The notes under the pieces are model-generated. The model was not told the DNA's origin. It did no database searches and worked only from the letters and a program-made list of their open reading frames with translations. Made by a program: the position numbers and the translations under genes. Source: Malania oleifera (Eukaryota; Streptophyta; Magnoliopsida; Santalales; Ximeniaceae). Taken from it: a stretch of DNA of 64,000 bases. Shown here in pieces: positions 43,701-53,507 of this stretch. The stretch is from the NCBI RefSeq assembly GCF_029873635.1, contig NC_080421.1:558001-622000 (forward strand), given 5' to 3'. Each line of letters begins with the position of its first letter. Position 1 is the stretch's first letter.

Positions 43701-46700
43701 CATGAGTCGCCGGTGGAAACTTTCCAGCAATTATTTTTGTGGCGAAGGGAGATCAATGAATGGGGAGTACAATGGTGTTGGTGGTGTGATGAGAAATGCA
43801 CAGGAGGATAGGGCTTTCAAAGAGCCAACAGCTGGAGATGTTTTAGCTGGGGCTTGGGGGTTCTTCTGGTGGTTGGTTGGCAATGAAAACTTAAGGGTGA
43901 GGGTTTTTTGTGGGGGTGGGGTTTGCTTTCAACGGGATGGATGGTGTTGCAGGAAGCGGTCTAGAAGGTGGTTTGTGAAAAATGGAGACATGGATGGAAT
44001 TTCAGAAAATGTTCAGAAACTGCAGAGCAACTTTTCATTTTTTTTTTTATTTTTAAAAACTGAAATTCAGAGAGAGAGAGAGAGAGAGAGTTAAAAAACT
44101 GAAGGAGAGAGAAAAGAAGAAAATGGAAGGTTGGAAGAGAGTTGATCGGATCATGGGAGATAATTAAAGAGAAGAAGAAGAAGAAGAAAGAAAAGAGAAA
44201 CAGAGAAGAAGAAAGAGGGCAGAAGGTTGCTGGGCAGCAGAGGATTAGGGACAGAATAGTAGATCAGAACAGAGAAGAGAGGAGGAGAAGAAGAGAAGAA
44301 ATCAGAAATAGAGAGAATTAGGAGAGAAAATTAGAAGAGAAGAAGAAGAGAGTGGGGAGAAGAACAAGGCAGAAGAGAAGAGAGAAGGGGACAATGGTGG
44401 GATTGAAATGGAATATTGGAGATCGAAGTTGGGCTCTGATACCAAATGATGCAGGGACAGCATCAAGGTTCTGCAACCATGGGAGAAAGAGGAGAGGTGG
44501 GAAAGGGAAGGGAGGAGAGAGGACGAACAAACTCATACTTTACACAAATATTACAAACAAGCCCCCAAAATACACATAATATTACACTAATTAAACTAAA
44601 TACATAATAAACTACTAATTAAACCCAACAATCCCTTAACCCAATTCTTCTTAATTATTCTCCAACATGGCTCTTCCCAAGGTCGGTCTTCTTGTCCTCC
44701 ATCATATGGTATTCTTTTTGTTGATGAGAATCCAGATATTATAGTTATTTTTAGAGCATGTTGTTAGGGGCTGACAGTTTGATCTTGGTTAAATGGGAAG
44801 GTGCGATGGCTTCACCTGTCCTTGCCAGGGATTTTTATACTGGGTGTCGAATTACTCAGATTATTCATTCCCAAAAGACAACCAACTACAGTGGATGAGT
44901 CGAGTCCCTTTTTCAGCTATTTACCAATCAGCAGTCGTAGTTACCTCATGCAGTGGATGAGTTGTATTATCTTTTTCAGCTCTTTACCGGTCTGTAGTCG
45001 CAGTGACCTTACACAGTGGATGAGTCGTATCCCTTTTCAGCTCTTTACCAGTTAGTAGTCGTTGTTAGCTCACACAGTTGATGAGTTGTATATCTTTTCA
45101 GCTCTTTGCAAGTCAGTAGTCGTAGTGATCTCACACCGTGGATGAGTCGTATCCATTTTCAGCTCTTTACAAGTCGGTAGTCGTAGTTCCCTCACACAGT
45201 GAATGAGTCATACAGAGTAGAGACTAAATATGTTGCCCTGTAGACAAGTAGTCAATGACGAAAGTTGTCAACGACAATAGTGGGAAGACTTCTTACAGTA
45301 CATCAATGAGGACGTCAATAGAGTGAGTGGGGGAGTTAGGGGCTGGCAGTTTGATCTCGGTTAAATGGGAAGGTGAGATGGCTTCACCTATCCTCGCTAG
45401 GGATTTTTATACTGGGTGTCAAATTACTCTGATGATGTCTTGTGTGGTTGTTTTGTTGATTGAACAAAACAAACAGTTCCACTTGTCATTGAGTATGAAT
45501 GTCGCTTGCCTTCATGATTCAATATTGTTGGAACTAATATTTCGTGATTACGAATGGCTTTCGTAACCTCTCTGGTGCTCATGAATGCAGGTTGGAACGG
45601 TTAGTTGTTGGCTGACTCTGTTGAGGGAGAGCCTCGACGAGTGCCACGTGGCCCCTTGATTGAGTTTAACTTGGGGGTCCATGGCACATGTCCTATAGTT
45701 CAAAGTTCAAACTTCTTCCTTCTTTTTCTTTCTTCCTTCTTTAGAAATCAGTGACTTGAGTAGAAATAATTTTTCATTTCCAAATATAATTTTTCTGTTT
45801 TCTCTTTAATTTTTCATTTCTGAATTTCAGTTTCTTTATCAAGCTTTGAGGTTATGAAAATCAAATTACACATCTTACTGCGTCAAATTTATCATGACCC
45901 TGCTAGTTAACTTGAATGAAATTATCTGACGAATTAAAAGAATTATAAATCAAGTGAAGACTATGAAAGTTTGCAATGAACTAGTTAGTGTTCACATATA
46001 AATGAGGAAGAATTGCATGCTGAGTTTCAAGGATTATCTGACTTTTAATCTAGCCTGGAAGATTTACACTTCATTGGTTCATTTATTGGACAATTCATTC
46101 CTAAACAATGATAGTTTCGTTGTTTCTTTTTGAATGTAGTGTTTAATCTTCTGTGTAAAATTGCCTCAAGTCACCACCAGCAACTGATGAACATGAATTT
46201 TGAATATCTGATGCAAATAATTTTTAAGTGCATTGTTTGGTCTCTCTCTATTCTGGACTAACCTTGATTACCCCAGAATATATTTCAAGAATTTACAGAT
46301 GAGAGTGTGCAGAAGTTGGTAAGAGATGAACGTGATATCATATTTCTGCCGAAGCAATTGTGGTGTTCATTAAATGAAGCGGTTGGTGGTGAAACATGTG
46401 GTGAGGTGGGATGGATGTTAGATAGTGGGCATGCTATCACATCAAGATGTGTTTTCTCAAGCGATGCAAAGTTGAAGGCAAGTCAATGTGTGGATTTTTA
46501 TTTTTGCTCCCTTTTATTTCTAATCAGTGTGCTACTGACCGAATATCTGATGGGAAAATCTGACAATTACTGATGAGACTTTAAAAATGCAAACTTTTTA
46601 ACCTAGCTTCATGCAATGTGAGATATGCATGCGTGTACCACTGACCTCCAAAATCTAGCCTCATTCAATATTTTTATTCAACTTCCTTACTGAATAACTT

Positions 46701-48679
46701 AATGTATATGCATAATTATCCATTCAATATTTTTTTTGGAGCAGTTCTGTATTTTTATCTAGTTATACCCATTGTGGTCTGCCCTTCCCCTGACCCCACA
46801 TACGTGGGAGCTTTGGGCACCAAGCTGCCATTTTTAGTCTCAAAGAGTGAGTCCATTACTTATGGGGTATACTTTAATCTTTGATTCCTATTTTGATAAG
46901 GAAGTTCACGAGGGTTCTGGCAGTTGATTGTTTTTTGATATATTGGAAAAAAGCTTGGAAGTTCACATCTGAAGTTTGAGGACCACTGGGGCAGCTTAAA
47001 GTTAAAGAAATGAACTGAAGTCAAGTTTATTTAGAATTACTCCCATGGCTGTCTATCAACAAATAGAATACATACTTATTTGGGGCATTTTGTTATATAG
47101 TGAACAAAAATTTTCACTTGCATTTTCCTTCAAAATTTACTTGCTAGAAAACACCAAGTGCAACTTTATTTTAGAGGGTTGGTGACCAAAAGCCATGTTA
47201 CTTTATCTAAGTAGATATTTTTTAATATAGTCTTCTTTTCTTATCAACGCTATCCTAGACAAACAAATGAGAAATGCGTGGCTTCTAGACATTATAACCT
47301 GCCTTTACAGGCAGACACTCCAACCCAAACACTGCAATAGTGGAGGAAAAGTGGGTTATATGTTAACATGCTGAGTAGTTAGCTTTTAAAAGGTGTATTA
47401 TAAAGCCTGTTGGTCGTGCATAATTGAAACTAACTTTATTGTGCTCAATTACAGGTCTAGTATATTTGTTTGAGCCATTTAAAACTTCTAATGGCACCGT
47501 CTCCTTGTGTTTGAGTCCGCATGGTGTCTGACCTTATGGGCTGTAGGCATGCTAATGTATGAAACATGGAGCATAAGTGCATGCCCAAATTGACTAGATC
47601 CCATGCATAAACATTCATTGCTGAATTGAAGTGAAGCTTCTGTTAAAAATTGTTGACATGTCCATTTTTGTCCATGCTGAATATGTTATGTCTGTAACAT
47701 TTGGATGCTTTTCTCATCATCTGCACTAGATTGACTGTGTTTGGGATTTTGGTTTGATCATTTTTGTAATTCTGATATTCATTATACCTTTCATTTGATT
47801 GATAATAAAATTCCCTTCCCTCTTCCCTGGGTGTAAGCTTTCAAAGTAGACAACATAAATTTTTGTTGTTTTTGTGTTGTTTTTCATTTACATGTTGATT
47901 TGCATTATTGTTGTGTTTGAGTTGGGCATTGATATGGAATATTTTTTAAAATTTGTATAGTATGGGGAATATAGGAATTCAATTTTCATTCAAGAAGTTG
48001 CTTCATAGTCTATACTGATAACTCTAAAAGATAAAATATATATAATATGAATAATTTGAACCGTTATATTTGGTGCTGTATGGCTTAGGTCTAGACTTCT
48101 TAATTTTAGTTAATCTGAAGACTCGTTTTTAACGTTTTACAAGTTGCAATTGTGTCTGTTCATTTGCCTCCTGGAAACAACTGATCAAATAAATCAAGCT
48201 TTCTTTTCATGATAACGGTAGTTCTCTTTGCCCATCCCTTTGGCATTTTTATCATTTGCCTTATAAAAGTATGCTTTATTTTAGCATAACTTTGTTTCTT
48301 TTTGTTTTTAATTGCGGCCAATGATGATACCTTAGCATCTTTTTTGGAAGGAAAACTATATTATGTTTGCACAAATCATTTTGAATTCGAAAGTTTCTTT
48401 TAAAATTCATATTTCAAATTTCCTTATTGGGAGCGGGCTGTGAATCAATAGTAAGGTTGCTCCGCTTTGTGACCAGGTCGGTCATAGGTTCAAGTCTAAA
48501 GAAAGTATTTCTGTATAAAAATAAGGGTAAAACAATGCTGTAATGATCCTTCCTTTACCCTTTCAAAACAGCGAGCCTTGTAGTCCAAAAATGTGCTATA
48601 TTTATATCATCTGTTTCTTTTTCTTTTGCAGGAAATCACAATAGCAAGTGAAACTGCAGAGGGTTTGGACCAATTATAA
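31551..48679 (+). CDS. Plastid-targeted conserved protein of unknown function, four exons, 369 residues
   Basis: Exons 31551-31761, 39026-39675, 46277-46477 and 48632-48679 splice in frame into 369 residues. Residues 1-60 are Ser-rich and almost free of acids, as in a chloroplast transit peptide. The mature part begins near [21 protein letters not shown] second similar motif, [14 protein letters not shown], lies near residue 207. Two W-x-G motifs starting beta-rich halves suggest a double lipocalin-like barrel such as DUF3598/CpeS-CpeT relatives of cyanobacteria; this is inference. Other conserved-looking stretches are [30 protein letters not shown] and [11 protein letters not shown]. Introns are 7.3, 6.6 and 2.2 kb, swollen by transposons; intron 3 has a GC donor. 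No break was seen in the exons, so the gene is probably active. Confidence 0.85.
32093..32737 (-). repeat. Copia LTR, left (3' LTR of the minus-strand element)
   Basis: 645 bp, TGTTAGGAAA...CTTTCACA, matching 36989-37633. Confidence 0.95.
36989..37633 (-). repeat. Copia LTR, right (5' LTR of the minus-strand element)
   Basis: 645 bp, directly beside the primer-binding site at 36976-36988. Confidence 0.95.
37639..39025. other. Rest of intron 1
   Basis: Holds an imperfect tandem duplication of about 155 bp (about 37965-38110 and 38125-38280, sharing CAATTGTCACTGATCAAT, AATGAGAAAGACAATTATAGA and GAGTTGAGAAGAGCAAATTA). After that is ordinary AT-rich intron ending in a T-rich tract. The original intron was probably under 2 kb. 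Confidence 0.7.
37965..38280. repeat. About 155-bp imperfect tandem duplication in intron 1
   Basis: Two diverged units in direct order; see shared blocks TTGTAGCA, TGTCACTGATCAAT, GGCCAATGA and GAAGAGCAAATTA. Confidence 0.8.
39026..39675 (+). CDS. Exon 2 of the plastid-protein gene (core domain)
   Basis: Acceptor TTTTGTTAAG ends at 39025. The 650-bp exon encodes most of the mature protein, from the split Arg codon through ARFQSSEA, and ends in phase 0 at donor GTGAGT (39676). Confidence 0.9.
39854..42096 (-). mobile_element. Non-coding LTR element (LARD/TRIM-like) in intron 2
   Basis: Direct repeats 39854-40299 and 41666-42096, about 430-446 bp, both start TGTTGA and share CACTTGCAACCAAT, AATAACATGGAGAGT, ATTGTCAAATTGTGAGAT, TAGCAAGAACCCTCTTT and TTTATTCCCCCTTTATTCATGA. 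Left of the right repeat, GGCGGCGCTAAAC (41654-41665) reads on the minus strand as a worn TGGCGCCG-type primer site. The 1.37-kb interior has no coding capacity but contains a minisatellite. LTRs are clearly diverged, so it is old. No matching target duplication was found. Confidence 0.78.
40920..41225. repeat. Minisatellite of GAGCAGGGCTCATCTGT units
   Basis: About twelve degenerate units of 20-30 bp, ATGAGCARGGCTCATCTGTC. Each carries a small inverted repeat (GAGC...GCTC). It lies inside the non-coding LTR element. Confidence 0.88.
42214..44704 (-). mobile_element. Shrunken Ty3-gypsy-type element in intron 2
   Basis: LTRs 42214-42588 and 44447-44704 (TGATG...CCATCA/CTACATCA; the right one is shorter), flanked by the duplication TATGG at 42209-42213 and 44705-44709. 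On the minus strand: primer site (complement of GGGCTCTGATACCAAA, 44431-44446), a non-coding GA-rich stretch (43540-44430), then a gypsy protease-region remnant (about 42600-43030, with [17 protein letters not shown]) and a purine tract (complement of CTCTCCCCCAATTAGG, 42590-42605). Reverse transcriptase, RNase H and integrase are absent, so it cannot move by itself. Confidence 0.85.
44071..44092. repeat. (GA)n microsatellite
   Basis: About 11 GA units within a broader purine-rich stretch reaching 44390. Confidence 0.93.
44762..45686 (+). mobile_element. Remnant gypsy element (chromovirus LTR family) in intron 2
   Basis: The start (TGTTAGGGGCTG, 44762) and the right LTR (45334-45686, ending GGGGGTCCATGGCA) are flanked by the duplication CATGT at 44757-44761 and 45687-45691. 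About 97 bp of the left LTR remain; the interior is a tandem array plus the purine tract GTGAGTGGGGGAG before the right LTR. The right LTR shares AACGAGTGC-type and GGGGGTCC segments and the ATCAATGAGGACGTC lead-in with the chromovirus at 52364-60870, so it belongs to a related family. Confidence 0.82.
44884..45225. repeat. About 62-bp tandem repeat, five to six units
   Basis: Units contain CAGTGGATGAGTCGTATCC, TTTTCAGCTCTTTACCAGT and AGTAGTCGTAGT. It lies between the two LTR parts of the element at 44762-45686. Confidence 0.92.
45692..46276. other. Original 3' part of intron 2
   Basis: AT-rich, with a pyrimidine-rich stretch near 45705-45740. No repeats recognised. Confidence 0.6.
46277..46477 (+). 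CDS. Exon 3 of the plastid-protein gene
   Basis: Acceptor TTACCCCAG ends at 46276. It encodes [14 protein letters not shown] to FSSDAKLK (67 codons, phase 0). The donor is GCAAGT at 46478-46483, in the AAG|GCAAGT form typical of GC-AG introns; reading on instead would add [11 protein letters not shown] and a hydrophobic tail. Confidence 0.82.
46478..46483 (+). other. Non-canonical GC splice donor
   Basis: AAG|GCAAGT: a GC donor with otherwise ideal consensus. GC-AG introns are about one percent of plant introns (general knowledge). Confidence 0.7.
46765..46840 (+). mobile_element. 3' fragment of an Au-type SINE in intron 3
   Basis: ATTGTGGTCTGCCCTTCCCC, GACCCCACATACGTGGGAGC and CACCAAGCTGCC match in order the conserved 3' half of plant Au SINEs (GTGGTCCGGCCCTTCC, GACCCCGCGCATAGCGGGAGC, CACCGGGCTGCC), as recalled. 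The tRNA-related half is missing. Confidence 0.72.
46841..48429. other. Intron 3 body
   Basis: No ORFs or repeats of note recognised. Confidence 0.6.
48430..48575 (+). mobile_element. Au-type SINE, tRNA-related half, in intron 3
   Basis: AATAGTAAGGTTGCTCCGCTTTGTGACC fits the region around the A box, and GGTCATAGGTTCAAGTCT the B box of a tRNA-derived polymerase III promoter, followed by GGGTAAAACAATGCTG, a worn form of the Au SINE GGGTAAGGCTGCGTACAAT segment. The conserved 3' end is lost. It lies about 55 bp before exon 4. Confidence 0.7.
48632..48679 (+). CDS. Exon 4 of the plastid-protein gene (C-terminus)
   Basis: After the acceptor TTCTTTTGCAG it encodes [15 protein letters not shown] and a stop at 48677-48679. 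A polypyrimidine tract and phase-0 match to exon 3 support it. Confidence 0.78.
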   Translation, partial: EITIASETAEGLDQL

Positions 48680-48869
48680 TCAGCTTCATCAATTTGTTTT
48701 TGGATCTGTTAATTTGTACATGTCAACTCCAATAATCAAAATAGGAAACTAGGATGTAAAAGGTCTGTGTTGATTTGGGAGAAAATGTCAGTTGCCAAAA
48801 CCTGTTTGCGTAATCTGTACATATGTCATGCTCTCATTTGTAGGCTTTAACGTGTTTATTCAGATATCA

Positions 48870-48892
48870 GAATATATATATATATATATACT
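48870..48892. repeat. (TA)n microsatellite downstream of the plastid-protein gene
   Basis: AATATATATATATATATATA, in the probable 3' flank. Confidence 0.9.
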
Positions 48893-49112
48893 TATTTATT
48901 TATTATAAACATATATCCCTTCATGACACCACAATAATTGATCCAAGAATGAAAATAAAATGAATTAAAATAACGAAAAAAAAAAAAAAGTTTAATGGCA
49001 TATTTTTCCTTTCTTAATGTTGCTAAGTTTGACACGAGCTTTAATTTCCCATGCTTGACAGTATGTTCCACGGCCTTTTTCTGTTCAATTAATTAACCAC
49101 GCTGCACTATTA

Positions 49113-52100
49113 TGATAAGACCTTGGGCTTTATCATGGTGAAATAGGGGAAATTTAAAAAAGGAAAAATAGGGTTTGATCACTTTGCAGGGATCTGTAGG
49201 TTATGAACTAGTTATTACTTCATTGCTTGAATGCCAAAAGTTCCATCGGGTCACATATATAGGGTAACTTATTCCTATTAGGATTGTTAAAGTTTGATAT
49301 AGATTGTTGGTTTACAACTTAACAACTTAAATTTTTAGAAAAAATAGTAATCTAACTAGTTATCCAAGGGTCTTGGACTTTAGTCTTGCTGCTTGTGTTT
49401 TTTTGTGTCGTATTTAAAAAAAATTATTGTGTTTCCTAGTATGGATGTTAATTATTGTGTGCTTATCTTTTCATGTGTCGTCATAACCTAATAACTTAAG
49501 CTTTTTGGTAAAGTAACAATCTAACAAGGACCATTAAATACCCCCTCAAATCCCAATTGATATGGCAATCTTAACAAATATTAAATAATCCTAACATTAA
49601 ATAGAATGCTAATCGATTTAAGAATCATAATACATTAATTGGAAATTTCAATTGGTTTGAGAATCCTAACATTCTCACCCCCTTCAAAGTAGTCTTGTTG
49701 TGAAGGTTGAGCAGTAATAAACTCTAGGAGTCTCCACTTTGTAGCTACATGCACAATGGTTAGCATCTCTATGTTAGACATGTAGATGTGGGATGGAGAA
49801 AAAGCCTTATTGATAAAAAGCAAAGGGGCGTTCTGTCTTGCATTAAAACTACACCAATGCCAACTCCTGATGTATTAGAATCAATGATGAACACCTTCAT
49901 TTGAATGCATCCTTTTTCAGTATAGGGGTCAGTGGAGCACTAGTCGTTCCATAATCCTTGACAAACTTGTGGCAATAACTAGTCAGCCTAAAAAATCCTC
50001 ACAACATTTTTATTGTTTGTGGAATAAGTTGTTATCACTTGTATTTTAGAAGGGCGAACTAAAACACCTTCTTAGGAAACAATACGTCCAAGGTATTCCA
50101 CATGCAGTCGAGCAAAATTGCATTTAGATTTCTTGACAAACAGATGATGCTCACAAGATTCGTTAGTATAGTTTGCAAATGACCTGAATGATTTGGCAAT
50201 GGAGGAATGTAGTGATCATGTGTTCATTAAGGTAATAATACCTATGGCTGCTCAATAGGTCAAAAAATTCTGAAATAAGAGTGTAGCCCTTTATCCTAGC
50301 CATATTAATGTTATGACTCCTTTGGTGCTTGAAGTTGTACTCAACCATTTCACTTCTTTTTAAGGAGATTCTCCATATGACGGCTTGAAACTACAGAGAC
50401 ATTATTACCACAACGTTTGCCTTTAAGAGTCACTCTTTGACCATTCACCAGTTTAGAGAAATTCCAAACTATATCACCTAAACTCCTTAATAATTTAATA
50501 CCCCAAACCACTTCATAGTCTTCCAATGGTAGCAAAAGAAATCAACATACAACCTATGATTTTGCATAGTAAGTTTAACCTTTAGAAACTTGCTCTGACA
50601 TATCAAGGTCTTTCCATCTATAACCTTCACATCAAACTTTTCACATTGCTTTACACGATTGGCTAGTTGTTTAGCAATTTTAATGTTCATTAAATTATTA
50701 GTGCTCCCCATATCAATTATGATAGTAATAGGTTGCCATTTTAGGAAGCCGCTAATTTTCATGGTTTGAGGATTGGCATAACTAGCTAAAGCATGAACTA
50801 AAGAATTGATAGACTCATTATTATTATCAGATTCCATACCTTTTTTTATCTAAATTGGGGAGACATCCTCAACCTCTTCTGGCACCTTCACTGGTTCAAT
50901 CATCAAGAGTCGTCCTTTTTTTTCAACATTGTCCTCAATGGCACTTTTCATCACTACGCCAACACAAACCTCTTGTCATTTGCTCTTTAAGTTCCTCTTG
51001 AGTCAATCATTTGGAAGGAGGATTGTGAGGAGTAGGTGGCGTGATAGTACTGCTAACATTCTTCTTGTTAATGGTCTTGTTAGAGTGATGCCATTCTTCT
51101 CCCAACTTCTCTTCTTCTAACCATGCAGAAGAAACTGTGGTAGTCATAGTCCGCAGTCGGCACACTTTGACACCACGTCAAATGTTAGGTAGAAGATCCT
51201 CAATAAATGTACCCTCAAGTTGACTTTCATTTCAATCTTTACTTCAGTTTGATAGTCACTCAAATTGTGTCTAATACTCCAAGACAATACTTGTTTGGTG
51301 TATTTTAGACAGCTCTCCATCAAATGCTCATATCTAGTGGGCTCAAATTGGACAAGTAATCTAGAAACAAATTCTACTCATGAAGGCATTCCATAACGAG
51401 CTTCAAACCAGTCATACCATTGAATAGCATTGTAATCCATACTAATAGAAGCAATTTCAACTGTAGATACTTCTAGAGTTCGGTGAAAAGGAAAGTATTT
51501 TTTAGCCTTAGAAATCCAACCGATAGGGTCATCACTGTCCCACTAAGGAAATTCCACCTCATGATCACGCTCTCCTTGGTAACCTCTTTTATGCATGTAT
51601 GATTCCTCCCTATGATTAGCCGATGTAAAGGCATCATATTTTCTCTCTTTATGGGAGATGTAATGAGCAATTTAGGGAGTGCTGCCTCGATCTCTTCAAA
51701 TTAAGACTAATGTTTTACTAAGTTCAGTCTTTAGCCTAACTTCTATCTGGGATTTTGCTAAATTTTTTTAGGCCATTGAGTATGAGTAAAGATCAAGAAT
51801 TACAAGATTTTGCTTTTATTGATGGGTTAACAGCATGCACAAGAACACCGACTTTGATACCAAATGATAAGACCTTGGGATTTTATCAAAGAGAAATTTA
51901 AAAATTTTAGAGAAGGAAAAATAGTAAGACAAATTCGAGGGGGTCAACCTCCAAATTAGCCAAAGGCTATGAATTATATTATTACTTCATTACTTCAAAT
52001 GGCAAAAGCCTTGCAGGGGTCACATATATATATGATAGAAAAACATACTCTTATTTATTAGGAATGTAAAATATCCTCTAAAATCTTAATTGATTTGGAA

Positions 52101-52160
52101 ATCTTAACAAACATAATCCTAACATTAAATAAAATCTCAATTGATTTGAGAATCCTAACA
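49113..52160 (-). mobile_element. Ty3-gypsy element, broken and shortened, with a TRIM in one LTR
   Basis: LTRs 49113-49671 (holding the TRIM at 49285-49526) and 51865-52160 share TGATAAGACCTTGGG at the start and GAGAATCCTAACA at the end. They are flanked by the duplication TATTA (49108-49112 and 52161-52165). On the minus strand: primer site (complement of CTTTGATACCAAA, 51852-51864), gag (about 51000-51700), retropepsin (about 50500-50840, with DMGSTNNLMN), remnants of the pol region (49680-50480) and purine tract (complement of TTCTCACCCCCTTC) beside the left LTR. At 3 kb it lacks most of pol and has many breaks. The LTRs differ strongly, so it is old. Confidence 0.85.
49285..49526 (+). 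mobile_element. TRIM copy inside a gypsy LTR
   Basis: TGTTAAAGTTTGATATAGATTG starts it and CAATCTAACA ends it, with near-matching flanks AGGAT and AGGAC. Two terminal repeats share ACAACTTAACAACTTAA/CATAACCTAATAACTTAAG. The interior matches the copies at 10478 and 63347 (CTTGGACTTTAGTCTTG, TTATTGTGTGCTTATC). No coding capacity. Confidence 0.75.
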
Positions 52161-52363
52161 TATTACTTATAATAATTATGTGGAACAATAACTGGCCAAG
52201 CAAAGGAAAATAGAAGGGTTGTATCAGCAACTCTATGACTCATCACTTCCCATCTAAATCTTGTTGAGTCAATCGCACCATTGGTTCGATTTAGCACCCA
52301 CAAAGGCAAGGAGCAAGGAAGAAGGAAGAGTTCTTTAAGTCAGCCCACCATCTCTATGCACAG

Positions 52364-52752
52364 TATTAGGGAGTGACAATGTAATGGGGAAAAAGGGGGA
52401 GAGAGATACTGCTATAATTGTATTCTCCAAGGATTTAGAATGAATATATGATTATGTGTGTTAACGTTTGTATGGTTATTCTCTTGGATTGAATAATACA
52501 AGTAGTCCTTTTCATTATGGTGTTTTATTGCCTTGGATTGTGAGATACCTGATTGTCGTAGCCTTGTTCTGTGTGTGTGAATATATTGATCTTGTGATAT
52601 CATATGGTTCCTTGTTTCTCGAGTATTGAGATTCACCTGGTGCTCATGCTTGCAGGTTTGAACGTGTGAGATTTGGCTAACTCGTCGGGGGAGAGCTCTC
52701 AACGAGTGCTGCATGACCCTTCCTTGAGTTCCATTTGGGGGGGTCCTTGACA
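52364..52752 (+). repeat. Chromovirus 5' LTR
   Basis: 389 bp, followed at once by the primer-binding site. Confidence 0.93.
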
Positions 52753-53507
52753 GTTGGTATCAGAGTACAGTGTGTGCGGGCACCATGAGTGGTAACATGA
52801 GAAACAAATCTAGAAAAGTATAGTGCATTGAGGCACTTGAGACAAAACTTGTAACCTTGGAGACAATATGCTGTGAACTCCAAGGGTTGGTGGCAACATT
52901 GATAAAGGAGAAAGGCGTGCCAACAAAACTTGAGGCCGCTGAAGAAAACCCTAGAGGAAATCTCTAAGGGGTATCAAAATTTGAGGAGAGACTTGAAGAA
53001 CTTGAAAAATTCATTCCATGTGTAAAATCCCTAGAGAAAAGGCCAATAGAGCTTGAGGCCTTCCAGAGGAGGATCGAGCAGTTGGAAGCCTTTGAGAGTA
53101 GGTTGGAACATATTGAAGGCATATTGTCATCTCTTTCATCCCATCGGGGAGAGCCAATTGAGCTTGAGGCCTACTTATGGGAGTTAACGGATAATTTTGA
53201 CTTCCTTGCAGAAGATGTTAAAGAGTTCATCACTACTTTGAAGGAAGATTTGAAGGAGATGGGCAATATCTAGAGTGCTGTGGACCAGGTTCGGTGATTT
53301 ACAAGAGATGACGATGAAAGTAAATGCAGTGGCACAGATAGCCCGAAGGCCGATGGCAAAACCAAGTGAGGGTTTTTGATTAAAGGTACCGGAACCTAAA
53401 ATTTTAAGGGGTACGCGAGATGCAAAGGAACTGGATAATTTCTTCTTTGATATGGAGCACTATTTCATGTGCTCATGAGTTGATCTAGAAGTAGACCGGG
53501 TAAATAT

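Noticed and set aside
43543-44094. 183-residue Gly/Arg-rich ORF
   Set aside because: Lies in the purine-rich, non-coding interior of a shrunken gypsy element; ends in a GA microsatellite.
48430-48575. Possible tRNA gene (A and B box-like motifs)
   Set aside because: No cloverleaf can be formed; the downstream sequence matches an Au-type SINE body.
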